Below the pieces are notes generated by a model. That model searched no databases, was not told where the DNA came from, and saw only the letters and a list, made by a program, of their open reading frames with translations. A DNA stretch of 64,000 nt. It comes from Vibrio sinensis. Its GTDB lineage: Bacteria > Pseudomonadota > Gammaproteobacteria > Enterobacterales > Vibrionaceae. This document shows, one piece after another, positions 16,927-26,199 of the stretch (within the stretch, counting starts at the first letter, position 1; the number at the start of each line of letters is the position of its first letter). Where the stretch lies: NCBI RefSeq assembly GCF_003605645.1, contig NZ_QVMU01000002.1, positions 186,001 to 250,000 of the forward strand, written 5' to 3'. The position numbers and the translations under genes were made by a program.

Positions 16927-17922
16927 TTATTGCATTCTCTGATTCGGCTTCGGTGTATAACTTAGTCTTTGCTGCTTAACGAGCATTGCAGATAAGATAC
17001 ATAACACTCCACCTAAACCGCTATATCTCACTGCCGCTTGCGCTTGTTGCTCCACTTTAGGTTTAGCGTGATACGCAATTCCCAACCCAGCAACAGACAT
17101 CATAGCAAGATCATTCGCCCCATCGCCGACCGCGACGGTATTGTGCGTTTCAATATCATAATGCTCAGCAAGATCTTCTAAAATATCGGCTTTGGTTTGT
17201 GCTGAAACGATATCACCAAGTACCTTACCTGTGAGTTTGCCATTGACGATTTCCAATTGGTTTGACTGAGCGTGGTCTAAACCAAGGGTCTCTTTAAGGT
17301 AATCAGAAAAATAGGTAAAACCCCCGGACGCGATTGCAGTTTTCCAACCAAGAAGATGCAATGTATTTACCAACTCAACAAGATCAGGCATCAAGGGCAG
17401 AGTTTCTCGAACGGTAGCAAGTATAGACTCATCAGCTCCGGCTAACTTCCCAACACGCTGACGTAGGCTCTCCTCGAAATCTAATTCTCCTTGCATTGCT
17501 CGTTCCGTCACCTCTGATACTTCATCACCCACTCCAGCTAATTTAGCGATTTCATCAATACACTCTATTTGAATGGCGGTTGAATCCATATCCATCACCA
17601 CCAAGCCTGGCTTAGTGAGATCTGGAATATCACGTAATCGTGCATAATCGAGTTTCAATGATTGAAGTATTTTCTCCAGTTGAGGAGTTAAGTGACCAGC
17701 CATTAATGCGACCTCATATTGGCCTACTTTCCAAGCATCAATCACTGCATTATATTCGCCTGTATAATGATCAATCTCATCAAACTGCTCTGCAAACAGA
17801 GAATTAGAAAAGATAATCCAGTTCGCTTTCGCCTTATCTATATTATTGGAAAGGCGTATTTCTGGTAAGCGCTTGGCTAACGTCATGTGTTTGCGAATAG
17901 GTAAAATTTTCAACATATCCAT
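16927..17922 (-). CDS. serB: Phosphoserine phosphatase
   Basis: HAD-superfamily enzyme that completes serine synthesis by hydrolysing O-phospho-L-serine. It carries the nucleophile motif DMDSTAIQIECIDEIA, the substrate loop TERAMQGELDFEESLR, the Ser/Gly motif IASGGFTYFSDYLKE and the metal motif VGDGANDLAMM. The chosen start is the ATG at 17922 (331 residues), which has AGGG 9 nt upstream and aligns with the MDxLKxLPIRKH start of the V. cholerae protein. The frame is open 10 codons further to 17952. It is divergent from ytjB, as in E. coli. Confidence 0.95.
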   Translation of the reverse strand: MDMLKILPIRKHMTLAKRLPEIRLSNNIDKAKANWIIFSNSLFAEQFDEIDHYTGEYNAVIDAWKVGQYEVALMAGHLTPQLEKILQSLKLDYARLRDIPDLTKPGLVVMDMDSTAIQIECIDEIAKLAGVGDEVSEVTERAMQGELDFEESLRQRVGKLAGADESILATVRETLPLMPDLVELVNTLHLLGWKTAIASGGFTYFSDYLKETLGLDHAQSNQLEIVNGKLTGKVLGDIVSAQTKADILEDLAEHYDIETHNTVAVGDGANDLAMMSVAGLGIAYHAKPKVEQQAQAAVRYSGLGGVLCILSAMLVKQQRLSYTPKPNQRMQ

Positions 17923-18025
17923 GTAATTCATCCCTAAAAAATCTCTCATCACGTTAACCTATTGCAATTTACTAACGCAAGTCTCAATATTCACTATAGC
18001 GAAAATAACCTCTTTTAGGTGTTAA

Positions 18026-18628
18026 ATGGACACTTCCCTGTTTTCTTTTCGTAATGCATTACGTGTGTTAGCGATCCTCGCTTTAGTTGCTATGGTTGGT
18101 GTCATTGCCGTGAATAGTGTAAAAATCACAAAAGGTAATGAAAAGATTCAAGCCAATCAGTTAGAGACTCTAACTAAAGTTTTAATTTCTCAAGCCGCTC
18201 TTTCGGCCAGTGAAATGATCATGCAACAAGATCAGGAGCGACTCCTGAAACTGACCAATCAATTAGCCATCGATAATTTGGTATTTGATACTGCTATATA
18301 TAACTCTGAAGGCATTCGACTCGCTTCCAGTGATAAAGCCAAATCTGTCCGAGAAATTCTTGGGTTAGATACTCCTCTCGAAACAGCTCGGATCGGCAAA
18401 CAACAATTAGTTGAACCCGTCTTCCATGATGGTGTAATTATCGGCTTTGTACGTATCACCTTCGAAACCGGTCGTGTCACCGCGGTTTCAGATCACTTTT
18501 ATCGAAAGAGTGATCGTTATATGTATTCAATGGTGGGCATGAGCTTTATCGCTGGTTTACTGTTGAACCTCGTAGTCAGACGCAGAACAAGAAACAAAGG
18601 CGAGAACTTACTGCTCAAGAATGTTTAA
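18026..18628 (+). CDS. ytjB: YtjB/Smp (AhpA) family membrane protein
   Basis: Protein of 200 residues with an N-terminal membrane anchor (about 11-33), a periplasmic domain of about 130 residues and a second membrane segment (about 168-188) followed by a basic tail (RRRTRNK). The topology and the position divergent from serB match E. coli YtjB (Smp), whose function is unclear; some relatives are named after a reported haemolysin phenotype. The periplasmic part (VFDTAIYNSEGIRLASSDKA) looks like a small sensor-type domain. It ends before its own terminator. Confidence 0.85.
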   Translation: MDTSLFSFRNALRVLAILALVAMVGVIAVNSVKITKGNEKIQANQLETLTKVLISQAALSASEMIMQQDQERLLKLTNQLAIDNLVFDTAIYNSEGIRLASSDKAKSVREILGLDTPLETARIGKQQLVEPVFHDGVIIGFVRITFETGRVTAVSDHFYRKSDRYMYSMVGMSFIAGLLLNLVVRRRTRNKGENLLLKNV

Positions 18629-18660
18629 TTAATCACTTGATTTGCATACCTTAAAGATAC

Positions 18661-18695
18661 AAAAAAGCCCTCAGCATTAATCTGGGGGCTTTTTA
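18661..18695. terminator. Intrinsic terminator between ytjB and deoD
   Basis: AAAAAAGCCCTCAG pairs with CTGGGGGCTTTTT (one mismatch) around a 7-nt loop. A and T runs on both sides suit both convergent units, ytjB and the deo operon. Confidence 0.85.
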
Positions 18696-18721
18696 TTTGA
18701 ACGCTATATGTGATTCAACGA

Positions 18722-19441
18722 TTAATCGTTGTCACCAATTAATACTGAATCCAATGCGATTAGCATCATTTCGTTGAACGTATTTTGACGCTCTTCTGAT
18801 GATGTTTGTTCGCCAGTTTTGATGTGGTCAGATACAGTACAAATAGTTAAAGCTTTAGCACCGTACTCAGCAGCTACACCGTAAATACCTGCTGCTTCCA
18901 TTTCAACACCAACGATACCGTACTTGTCCATTACATCGAACATTTCTGGATCTGGTGTGTAAAACAATTCAGCTGAGAATAGGTTACCTACTTTCACGTC
19001 AATACCGCGAGCTTTTGCTGCTTCTTCTGCAGCACGAACCATTTTGTAATCTGCAATTGCAGCAAAATCGTGATCTTTAAAACGAATACGGTTTACTTTA
19101 GAGTCAGTACAAGCACCCATACCGATAACAACATCGCGTACTTTGATGTCTTCGCTTACTGCGCCACAACTACCAACACGGATTACTTTCTTAACACCAA
19201 AGTCTTTAATTAGCTCAGTAACATAGATCGAGCATGAAGGAATACCCATGCCGTGGCCCATTACAGAGATCTTACGACCTTTGTATGTACCTGTGTAACC
19301 AAACATATTACGAACATCACATACTTGAACTACATCTTCTAGGAACGTTTCTGCAATGTACTTGGCACGTAGCGGGTCACCCGGCATTAGTACTACGTCA
19401 GCGAAAGCACCCATTTCAGCATTAATATGTGGAGTTGCCAT
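18722..19441 (-). CDS. deoD: Purine nucleoside phosphorylase, DeoD type
   Basis: Cytoplasmic hexameric enzyme that phosphorolyses purine (deoxy)ribonucleosides to the base and (deoxy)ribose-1-phosphate. The 239-residue form starts [20 protein letters not shown] and contains [19 protein letters not shown] in the phosphate site, [13 protein letters not shown] and the catalytic Asp in TVSDHI. The ATG at 19441 has AAGGA 8-9 nt upstream; the frame opens six codons earlier without a comparable site. Last gene of deoCABD, 63 bp after deoB. Confidence 0.96.
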   Translation of the reverse strand: MATPHINAEMGAFADVVLMPGDPLRAKYIAETFLEDVVQVCDVRNMFGYTGTYKGRKISVMGHGMGIPSCSIYVTELIKDFGVKKVIRVGSCGAVSEDIKVRDVVIGMGACTDSKVNRIRFKDHDFAAIADYKMVRAAEEAAKARGIDVKVGNLFSAELFYTPDPEMFDVMDKYGIVGVEMEAAGIYGVAAEYGAKALTICTVSDHIKTGEQTSSEERQNTFNEMMLIALDSVLIGDND

Positions 19442-19504
19442 TTGTGTATTCCTTTTCAAAAGATAAATAAGGCGTCACGGCAATCCGTAACGCCATTAAG
19501 TAAT

Positions 19505-20725
19505 TTACAAGAAGCTTTTGCCATAATCCATCGGAGATGTAGCAAAGTAACTAGCTAAAGTCTGGCCGATATCAGCAAATGTATCACGCAAGCCTAATGA
19601 GCCTGCTGGTACTTTCTGTCCGTAAACAATCACTGGGATATGTTCGCGAGTATGATCAGTACCTTGCCATGTTGGATCGCAACCATGGTCTGCAGTTAGA
19701 ATCAGAATGTCATCTTCTTGCATCAATTCAAGCACTTCATTGATACGTCCATCGAAGTATTCAAGTGCCGCAGCATAACCTGCAACATCACGGCGGTGGC
19801 CGTAAGCAGAGTCAAAATCGACAAAGTTGGTAAATACGATCGTATTGTCACCAGCCTCTTTGATCTGCTCTAGCGTTGCTTCGAATAGTGCTGGAATACC
19901 TGTCGCTTTTACTTTCTTGGTGATACCACAATTTGCGTAAATATCAGCAATTTTACCGATAGAAACAACATTACCTTGCTTCTCTTCAACCAGTTTTTGT
20001 AAAACGGTTGCCGCTGGCGGCTCAACAGAAAGATCACGACGGTTACCCGTACGTTCGAACTGACCTTTACCAGGGCCAATAAACGGACGTGCAATAACGC
20101 GTCCAATGTTGTAATCCGCTAATTCTTCACGCGCAATTTGGCATAGTTCTAGTAGACGATCTAAGCCAAATGTCTCTTCATGACAAGCTATTTGGAACAC
20201 TGAGTCTGCTGAAGTATAGAAAATTGGCAGACCGGTTTTCATATGTTCTTCACCAAGATCGTCGAGTACTTGTGTACCCGATGCATGACAGTTACCTAAG
20301 TAACCATCGAGTCCTGCGCGAGCAAGAATGCGATCAGTCAACTCTTTCGGGAAGCTGTTGGTTTTATCAGTGAAATAACCCCAATCAAACAGCACTGGTA
20401 CACCTGCAATTTCCCAGTGGCCTGATGGTGTATCTTTACCAGACGATAATTCAGCAGCGTGGCCGTAAGCACCAATGATTTCCACATCACTTTCAAGACC
20501 AGCAGCAAAGCTACCCGTTGATTCTTTATGCGCCATCGCAAGGCCTAGCTTAGATAAGTTTGGCAGTTTTAGTGCTCCGCTACGATCAGCATTGTCTGCT
20601 AACCCATTTGCACACTGCTCAGCGATATGACCCATGGTGTCTGCGCCAACATCACCAAACTGCGCAGCATCTGCCGTTTCACCAATACCAAATGAATCTA
20701 GGACTAAAATAAATGCTCTTTTCAT
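19505..20725 (-). CDS. deoB: Phosphopentomutase
   Basis: Interconverts (deoxy)ribose-1-phosphate and (deoxy)ribose-5-phosphate, linking the nucleoside phosphorylases with DeoC. The 406-residue alkaline-phosphatase-superfamily enzyme shows the metal site [38 protein letters not shown] and [12 protein letters not shown], with the H..H pair completing the Mn2+ centre. The length is normal. It sits between deoA and deoD on the same strand with short gaps. Confidence 0.96.
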   Translation of the reverse strand: MKRAFILVLDSFGIGETADAAQFGDVGADTMGHIAEQCANGLADNADRSGALKLPNLSKLGLAMAHKESTGSFAAGLESDVEIIGAYGHAAELSSGKDTPSGHWEIAGVPVLFDWGYFTDKTNSFPKELTDRILARAGLDGYLGNCHASGTQVLDDLGEEHMKTGLPIFYTSADSVFQIACHEETFGLDRLLELCQIAREELADYNIGRVIARPFIGPGKGQFERTGNRRDLSVEPPAATVLQKLVEEKQGNVVSIGKIADIYANCGITKKVKATGIPALFEATLEQIKEAGDNTIVFTNFVDFDSAYGHRRDVAGYAAALEYFDGRINEVLELMQEDDILILTADHGCDPTWQGTDHTREHIPVIVYGQKVPAGSLGLRDTFADIGQTLASYFATSPMDYGKSFL

Positions 20726-20782
20726 TACTCGTTCCTCAGGCCCACTTGGAATTCGTTGTTATTAAGTAGGCCTTAATTAAAT

Positions 20783-22111
20783 TTAAACGTCTTCAGCGCG
20801 AATTTGACAATATACGTTTGGCGTTGGTGTGTACTCTCCGCCAATTTGAATTGCATTGCGCAGTGCTTTCGCCGCTTCTTGCCACTGCTCTTCAGAGCGG
20901 GCATGAATCACAGCTAGAGGTTTACTCTCATCAGCGACTTCGCCTAAACGAATAAACTGATCAAAGCCAACAGCGTAATCAATTTCATCAGTCGCAACTC
21001 GGCGACCACCACCCATAGAGACAACAGCCATACCAATTGCACGAGTATCCATCGCAGATACAACTCCGCTTTGCTCAGCAAAAACAGGTTTAATGATTTC
21101 AGCTTTATCTAGGTAGTTATCGTAATTTGCAACGAAGTCAGCAGGGCCACCAAGACCCGCGACCATCTTACCAAAGCACTCAGCTGCTTTACCGTTGTCC
21201 AGTACTTCCATCAGTTTAGCATTAGCTTCTTCGCTATCTTTAGCGAGCTTAGCGAGTACTAACATTTCAGCACAAGAAGCTAGCGTTACTTCAAGCAGGC
21301 GAGGATTGCGATATTCGCCAGTCAAGAAGCGAACAGCCTCACGAACTTCAACGGCATTACCCGCAGATGAAGCCAATACTTGGTTCATGTCCGTTAAAAT
21401 GGCAGTCGTTTTAGTGCCAGCACCGTTAGCAACAGCAACGATCGATTTTGCTAATTCTTCTGATGCTTCGTACGTTGGCATAAATGCGCCAGAGCCGACT
21501 TTGACATCCATCACTAGAGATTCAAGGCCTGCCGCCAATTTCTTAGATAGAATGGATGCCGTGATCAACGAGATGTTATCGACGGTTGCTGTAATATCGC
21601 GAGTCGCGTAAACACGCTTATCAGCAGGCGCTAAGTCGCCTGTTTGACCAATAATCGCTACGCCTGCGTCTTTCGTCACTTGACCAAAGACGTCGTTGGT
21701 TGGGGTAATGTTATAACCAGGAATCGCTTCAAGCTTATCCAGTGTACCGCCAGTGTGGCCAAGACCACGACCTGAGATCATAGGAACAAAACCGCCACAT
21801 GCTGCCACCATTGGGCCAAGCATTAATGAGGTAACGTCGCCAACACCACCCGTTGAATGTTTATCAACAATTGGACCACCAAAATTCATGTGGCTCCAGT
21901 CAATCACCATACCTGAATCACGCATCGCACACGTAAGGGCGATACGTTCTGGCATAGTCATTTCGTTGAAAAAAATTGTCATAGCAAACGCAGCAATCTG
22001 ACCTTCAGAAACGGTATTGTTTGCTACGCCTTGAATAAAGAAGTTGATCTCGTCAGCGGTTAGCACTTCGCCATCACGCTTTTTACGAATGATCTCTTGA
22101 GGTAAATACAT
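20783..22111 (-). CDS. deoA: Thymidine phosphorylase
   Basis: Phosphorolyses thymidine and deoxyuridine to the base and deoxyribose-1-phosphate. The 442-residue protein has the glycosyltransferase-3 family signature [20 protein letters not shown], the phosphate loop [15 protein letters not shown] and [14 protein letters not shown]. The length matches the family. A 234-bp gap that contains an ERIC-like palindrome separates it from deoC, unlike the tight junctions downstream. Confidence 0.96.
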   Translation of the reverse strand: MYLPQEIIRKKRDGEVLTADEINFFIQGVANNTVSEGQIAAFAMTIFFNEMTMPERIALTCAMRDSGMVIDWSHMNFGGPIVDKHSTGGVGDVTSLMLGPMVAACGGFVPMISGRGLGHTGGTLDKLEAIPGYNITPTNDVFGQVTKDAGVAIIGQTGDLAPADKRVYATRDITATVDNISLITASILSKKLAAGLESLVMDVKVGSGAFMPTYEASEELAKSIVAVANGAGTKTTAILTDMNQVLASSAGNAVEVREAVRFLTGEYRNPRLLEVTLASCAEMLVLAKLAKDSEEANAKLMEVLDNGKAAECFGKMVAGLGGPADFVANYDNYLDKAEIIKPVFAEQSGVVSAMDTRAIGMAVVSMGGGRRVATDEIDYAVGFDQFIRLGEVADESKPLAVIHARSEEQWQEAAKALRNAIQIGGEYTPTPNVYCQIRAEDV

Positions 22112-22220
22112 TAGATCCTCCCAAACTCATTCCGAGTAAGGTTGTAAGGTAAAGAAGTAGAGACAGGACGGCGTTCTACCGACCTATCTTAATTCAGACA
22201 TCAACTGATTTGGTCAGTCA

Positions 22221-22345
22221 TACCCTAAATAGTTGGCGTTGCAGCTAGGCGACAAGTAAGTTCATTCCAATGAACATAGACAACTATGTGATTAGGATGA
22301 ACTTACGAAGTCAACAACGCTGCAGCGTCAAATATGACGGGTATA
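22221..22345. repeat. ERIC-like 125-bp imperfect palindrome between deoC and deoA
   Basis: The left arm begins TACCCTAAATAGTTGGCGTT and the right arm, read on the other strand, begins TATACCCGTCATATTTGACG. The two arms pair imperfectly over about 55 bp, and ACATAG-ACAA-CTATGT forms the hairpin tip. Length (about 125 bp), overall palindromy and intergenic position next to a stop codon are those of ERIC/IRU-type elements, which occur in Vibrio genomes. It would form a large hairpin in the deo transcript. Confidence 0.75.
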
Positions 22346-23125
22346 TTAGTAAGCTGTAGGGTCAGCTTTCTCGTCTGTCACTTCTAATGTATTAAGTAAG
22401 CTAGTTAGTAGGCTTGATGCACCAAAACGGTAGTGGCGAGCATCAACCCAGTTGTCACCTAAAATATCATCAGCCATTGCTAGGTAAGCTTGTGCGTCTT
22501 CAGCAGTACGCACACCACCAGCAGGTTTGAAACCAACAGTTTGAGCAACGCCCATGTCACGAATCACTTCTAGCATCATACGTGCATATTCAGGAGTTGC
22601 GTTAACTGGCACTTTACCTGTTGATGTTTTAATAAAGTCAGCACCTGCTTCAATACAGATTTGTGATGCTTGTTTAATAAGTGCTTCTTCTTTTAGCTCA
22701 CCTGTTTCGATGATGACTTTAAGAAGAACGTTTTCACCACATGCTGCTTTACATTGCTTAACTAACTCAAAGCCAACTTCCGCATTACCTGCGATAAGCG
22801 CACGGTATGGGAATACCACGTCCACTTCATCTGCACCGTATGCAACAGCTGCTTTTGTTTCCGCTACTGCGATTTCGATATCATCGTTACCGTGAGGGAA
22901 GTTTGTTACTGTCGCGATACGTACTTCTGGCGTACCTTGTTCACGAAGTGTCTTCTTAGCAATAGGAATAAAGCGAGGGTAGATACAGATCGCAGCTGTG
23001 TTACCTACTGCCGTTTTTGCATCGTGGCAAAGTGAAATCACTTTCGCGTCTGTGTCGTCATCATTTAGCGTCGTTAAATCCATTAGTTGAAGTGCACGTA
23101 ACGCTGCTGCTTTTAAATCGCTCAT
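22346..23125 (-). CDS. deoC: Deoxyribose-phosphate aldolase
   Basis: Class I aldolase that splits 2-deoxyribose-5-phosphate into acetaldehyde and glyceraldehyde-3-phosphate, the last step of deoxyribonucleoside catabolism. The 259-residue TIM barrel shows the Schiff-base lysine in FIKTSTGK (about residue 167), the second active-site lysine in [10 protein letters not shown] and the catalytic Asp in [13 protein letters not shown]. It is the first gene of the deo operon. A 470-bp leader separates it from the nupC terminator. Confidence 0.96.
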   Translation of the reverse strand: MSDLKAAALRALQLMDLTTLNDDDTDAKVISLCHDAKTAVGNTAAICIYPRFIPIAKKTLREQGTPEVRIATVTNFPHGNDDIEIAVAETKAAVAYGADEVDVVFPYRALIAGNAEVGFELVKQCKAACGENVLLKVIIETGELKEEALIKQASQICIEAGADFIKTSTGKVPVNATPEYARMMLEVIRDMGVAQTVGFKPAGGVRTAEDAQAYLAMADDILGDNWVDARHYRFGASSLLTSLLNTLEVTDEKADPTAY

Positions 23126-23322
23126 TTCTATCTCCGATCAGTATTCAAAAATGTGACTGTTTCTTTGCCTTTTTAGTATAGGTAGAGAAAGCAGTTATTG
23201 ATGAACGGACTTGGTTCCTTGAAGACTCGGTGGCAAACAGCGAATCTGCCCCCAATTGCTATCCTTGTCACCGCACAGTACCAGTTTGGCCTATGGCACA
23301 ACAATCTATGATTGCAGTGTCT
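23126..23322. other. Proximal part of the deoC leader
   Basis: About 200 bp with no ORF. The only notable structure is a short hairpin on the minus strand, GGCAGA-TTCGCTG-TTTGCC (near 23228-23250). No CRP site with both half-sites is seen here. Confidence 0.5.
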
Positions 23323-23502
23323 TTAATACCATATAGTGAAGTAAAACGCTTGTTCTACTTGCTCTATAAGGTGCTTTGGGTCATTGATTGACCCATCAGT
23401 GAAAATCCATCGCGAAGCTGAATTCATTTCAGCCAAAATCGCTTTGATGGCTACTACATTATCGACATTCGCGTTGAAACTGTAGTGCCACAGAGAACGC
23501 AA
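23323..23502 (-). pseudogene. Possible small or decayed ORF in the deoC leader
   Basis: The minus-strand frame is open from 23514, just after an in-frame TGA, down to the TAA at 23323-23325. Translated from a TTG at 23502 it gives 59 residues with a protein-like composition, including AILAEMNSASRWIFTDG and HLIEQVEQAFYF. No ATG start or good ribosome binding site is present; the only Met (23427) leaves 34 residues. I do not recognise it. It may be a gene remnant, an unannotated small gene or an upstream ORF of deoC. Confidence 0.35.
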
Positions 23503-23512
23503 ACGGTTTGTA
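23497..23512. promoter_or_regulatory. LacI-family-type operator upstream of deoC
   Basis: ACGCAAACGGTTTGTA fits 9 of 11 fixed positions of the PurR-type consensus ANGCAANCGNTTNCNT and is partly palindromic. The GCAAACG core recurs upstream of nupC, the BMP importer and carA. CytR or PurR is the likely ligand by context; which of them is not decided. Confidence 0.45.
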
Positions 23513-23592
23513 TCTCAAAAAAACATGTCGAACTTTTATGCCACTCACCACCAGTAAACAAAGGTGAGGCATTTATGTCAGCTCAAACAAAA

Positions 23593-23622
23593 ATGCCCCG
23601 CAGCAATCTTGCTACAGGGCAT
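23593..23622 (-). terminator. Intrinsic terminator after nupC
   Basis: On the minus strand ATGCCCTGTAGCAAG pairs imperfectly with the following GCTGCGGGGCAT and is followed by TTTTTG. It lies 35 bp after the nupC stop, so the deo operon needs its own promoter. Confidence 0.8.
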
Positions 23623-23656
23623 AATTTTACGTGGCGTCTATATTATCGGGCTCGAA

Positions 23657-24895
23657 TTACATGCCAGATAGGCTTAGACAGAAGCCTGCAATTGTTGCTG
23701 CCATCAAGTTAGATAATGTACCAGCAAGAACCGCTTTAAGACCCATACGCGCAATGTCACCGCGACGGCTAGGAGCAAGAGAACCTAGACCACCTAGTAG
23801 AATCGCGATAGAAGAAAGGTTCGCGAAACCACACAATGCAAATGAGATGATTGCTACAGTCTTAGCTGATAGCTCACCCATTACTGGAGTGAAGTTCAAG
23901 TAAGCAACGAATTCATTGATAACCAGTTTTTGACCGATAAATGAACCAGCTGTAATCGCTTCTTCCCATGGCACACCGATTAGGAATGCAAGTGGAGCAA
24001 AAACATAACCCAAGATTAGCTGTAGTGTTAGGTCAGGCATACCGAACCAATCACCGATGCCACCAAGCATACCGTTTACTAGTGCAATTAGACCAACGAA
24101 TGCAATAAGCATTGCACCTACGTTTAGTGCTAGTTGTAGACCAGCTGCTGCGCCGCCTGCTGCTGCATCGATAACGTTAGCAGGTTTATCATCACCACCA
24201 GCAAGAGCATCTTCGATGTCTTCTTGAGGTTTGTCAGTTTCTGGGTAAAGAATCTTAGCGAAAAGTAGGCCACCTGGTGCTGCCATGAATGACGCTGCAA
24301 CTAGGTACTCTAGAGGAACACCCATTGATGCGTAACCAGCTAGTACACCACCAGCAACTGATGCCAAACCACCACACATTACTGCGAATAGTTCAGATTG
24401 AGTCATCTTAGGAACAAACGGGCGAACCACTAGAGGTGCTTCTGTTTGACCTACGAAGATGTTTGCTGCTGCAGACATAGATTCAGCACGAGAAGTGCCT
24501 AGTGCTTTTTGAAGAGCACCACCAAGAATGCGAATAACCCATTGCATCGCGCCAATGTAGTAAAGCACCGAGATTAGAGCAGAGAAGAAGATTAGAGTCG
24601 GTAGTACTTTGAAAGCAAAAATGAAGCCGATGCCTTCAACCGAGAAGTTAACTAGGTTACCGAATAGGAAAGCGATACCTTCGTTACCGTAGTTGATAAC
24701 GTTAGAAACACCTTGTGAAAAACCGTTCAAAAGATCACGGCCCCATGGTACGTACAGAACGAATGCACCAAGGATAAATTGGATAGCGAATGCGCCACCC
24801 ACTGTTCTAATATTGATAGCTTTGCGGTTAGATGAGAATGCGACTGCGATTGCAAGAAGCACGACCATACCGACTAGGCTCATAAACAGGCTCAT
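23657..24895 (-). CDS. nupC: Concentrative nucleoside transporter NupC
   Basis: Inner-membrane CNT-family symporter importing nucleosides with a cation gradient. The 412-residue sequence is very close to the V. cholerae NupC whose crystal structure is known (416 residues). It includes GQTEAPLVVRPFVPKMTQSE and NVIDAAAGGAAAGLQLALN, which carry nucleoside- and Na+-binding residues, and NEFVAYLNF and SFALCGFANLSSIAI in the second repeat. It supplies substrates to the DeoA/DeoD enzymes encoded just downstream on the same strand. The upstream region carries two CRP-type sites, typical of catabolite-controlled nucleoside transport. Confidence 0.96.
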   Translation of the reverse strand: MSLFMSLVGMVVLLAIAVAFSSNRKAINIRTVGGAFAIQFILGAFVLYVPWGRDLLNGFSQGVSNVINYGNEGIAFLFGNLVNFSVEGIGFIFAFKVLPTLIFFSALISVLYYIGAMQWVIRILGGALQKALGTSRAESMSAAANIFVGQTEAPLVVRPFVPKMTQSELFAVMCGGLASVAGGVLAGYASMGVPLEYLVAASFMAAPGGLLFAKILYPETDKPQEDIEDALAGGDDKPANVIDAAAGGAAAGLQLALNVGAMLIAFVGLIALVNGMLGGIGDWFGMPDLTLQLILGYVFAPLAFLIGVPWEEAITAGSFIGQKLVINEFVAYLNFTPVMGELSAKTVAIISFALCGFANLSSIAILLGGLGSLAPSRRGDIARMGLKAVLAGTLSNLMAATIAGFCLSLSGM

Positions 24896-24962
24896 AGTTT
24901 ATGACTTCCTTATAAGTTATTTGTTGGCGTGTTACAAAATGGAACTCGAAAAAGCGCCGAGG

Positions 24963-25004
24963 ATTATACAAATCCCCTAGATTAAAAATAGTACCCGATT
25001 CACA
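24963..25004 (-). promoter_or_regulatory. nupC promoter with proximal CRP-type site
   Basis: TATAAT (minus strand, 24963-24968) has no good -35. A degenerate CRP site with a perfect TGTGA half lies at 24989-25004, centred about 41 bp before the predicted start, as in class II CRP-dependent promoters. Confidence 0.5.
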
Positions 25005-25040
25005 TTTCTAACTAAAGAACATAGGGTGTACACACACTAT

Positions 25041-25056
25041 TGTGACAGCGATCACA
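25041..25056. promoter_or_regulatory. Perfect CRP site upstream of nupC
   Basis: TGTGACAGCGATCACA matches TGTGA-N6-TCACA at all ten positions. Its centre is 52 bp from the centre of the proximal site, five helical turns, the spacing used at E. coli deoP2-type CRP/CytR promoters. Confidence 0.8.
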
Positions 25057-25058
25057 CA

Positions 25059-25074
25059 TAGCAAACGTTAACGC
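25059..25074. promoter_or_regulatory. CytR/PurR-like operator next to the nupC CRP site
   Basis: TAGCAAACGTTAACGC contains the GCAAACG core shared by the deoC, BMP and carA upstream regions and abuts the perfect CRP site. That suits a repressor such as CytR acting together with CRP. Ligand inferred from context. Confidence 0.45.
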
Positions 25075-25106
25075 GTGATTTTAAACATAAAAACAACCAA
25101 ATAACA

Positions 25107-25889
25107 CTATATTTGCAACGCGTTATAAGTGTTATTTCTCAGTTTCTGCGCAATCGTTTGCTCTGTTTCACTCCGTAATGTGATCAAGGTAGATAGTACC
25201 TCATTCAAGAACTTAGGTTCATTAACTGTCCCTTGATAACCATTCAGTGGCATATCTGGCGCATCCGTTTCCAATAATAGACGTTCTAACGGTAAACGGC
25301 TCACTGCCATGCGCGTTTTATTGGCTCTTGGATAAGTGATCGTTCCTCCAATGCCTAGCCAGAGACCACATTTAATGAATTCCATCCCTTGCTCATAGCT
25401 ACCAGAAAAACCGTGTAATACTCCCCCTTTAGGTAAAGGGTGGCGTTTTAATATTTGAATTAATTCATTATGCGCTTTACGAACATGCAAAAGCACTGGT
25501 AACTCGAAGCGTTGAGCCATTTTTAATTGAGCTTCCAACACCATGAACTGTAATTTTTCATTTTCCCTCCCCTGATAAAAATCGAGCCCACACTCTCCTA
25601 TCGCAATACAGCCATGACTATGCAATAACGAATCTTCAATGCGCACTTCTAACTCAGGTAAAGCATCGATACTGTGTGAGTCTATAAACAAAGGATGTAT
25701 CCCAAAAGTACAATGGACTGGTGGAAACTGTTTTGCCAATTGAGCGACCACTGGCCAATTTTCAGGAGAAACGCCAGGGACGACAAACTGCTCGATACCA
25801 ACATCCATAGCCGATTTGATCGCGGTATTGATACCCACCCCGCGTTGAGCCATTAAGTCCAAATGACAATGTGTGTCGCAAAGTAACAA
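25107..25889 (-). CDS. yjjV: TatD family metal-dependent hydrolase YjjV
   Basis: Cytoplasmic TIM-barrel metallohydrolase of the TatD family, 260 residues. Metal ligands are visible in CDTHCHLDL (start), IAIGECGLDFY (middle), LHVRKAH, LHGFSGS and LLLETDAPDMP (end). Relatives act as deoxyribonucleases or hydrolases; the substrate of YjjV itself is not defined. The start is a TTG with AAGGA 8 nt upstream, and the protein begins directly with the metal-binding strand. In E. coli yjjV also lies near deoC, supporting the assignment over tatD or ycfH. Confidence 0.88.
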   Translation of the reverse strand: MLLCDTHCHLDLMAQRGVGINTAIKSAMDVGIEQFVVPGVSPENWPVVAQLAKQFPPVHCTFGIHPLFIDSHSIDALPELEVRIEDSLLHSHGCIAIGECGLDFYQGRENEKLQFMVLEAQLKMAQRFELPVLLHVRKAHNELIQILKRHPLPKGGVLHGFSGSYEQGMEFIKCGLWLGIGGTITYPRANKTRMAVSRLPLERLLLETDAPDMPLNGYQGTVNEPKFLNEVLSTLITLRSETEQTIAQKLRNNTYNALQI

Positions 25890-25993
25890 ACTCTTATTCC
25901 TTCCATTATTGTTAATTACAAATACTCAATGTATCCACAACAAACACCCTCGTCACAATTATGACTTAACCTTGAGCAACGGTAACGTTTTCT

Positions 25994-26009
25994 CTTGATA
26001 TGTTTCACA
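25994..26009. promoter_or_regulatory. CRP-like site upstream of the BMP importer
   Basis: CTTGATATGTTTCACA matches 8 of 10 positions of TGTGA-N6-TCACA, followed by TTT as in the extended consensus. It lies about 200 bp before the translation start. Confidence 0.45.
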
Positions 26010-26041
26010 TTTCTACCCCTCTCACAGGTTTCCATTCGCTT

Positions 26042-26057
26042 AGGCAAACGATAAAAT
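26042..26057. promoter_or_regulatory. PurR/CytR-like operator upstream of the BMP importer
   Basis: AGGCAAACGATAAAAT fits 9 of 11 fixed positions of the PurR-type consensus and carries the GCAAACG core also found before deoC, nupC and carA. Confidence 0.4.
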
Positions 26058-26199
26058 GAACAATTACTGGTCATACTTGTTTGTCTAAAGTTTGTCCCGC
26101 CGTGGTTTATATAGCTAAGGGATGTTTTTCATATTTGTTAACAGCATGAAAACTCAAACGGCTTCTGCTCTCGTATTTAGCACTACTAAGGAACTGATA

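Larger units (their letters stand above)
25890..26199. other. Promoter region of the BMP importer
   Basis: 310 bp with no convincing gene. It contains a CRP-like site (25994-26009) and a GCAAACG operator-like site (26042-26057). An open extension of the following gene begins at 26122, but its sequence lacks signal-peptide character before the GTG at 26200. Confidence 0.6.

Noticed and set aside
21195..21611. 138-codon plus-strand ORF
   Set aside because: It lies antisense within deoA, and its low-complexity Ser/Ala composition mirrors deoA codon use. The same holds for antisense frames in deoC, carB, ftsZ and secA.
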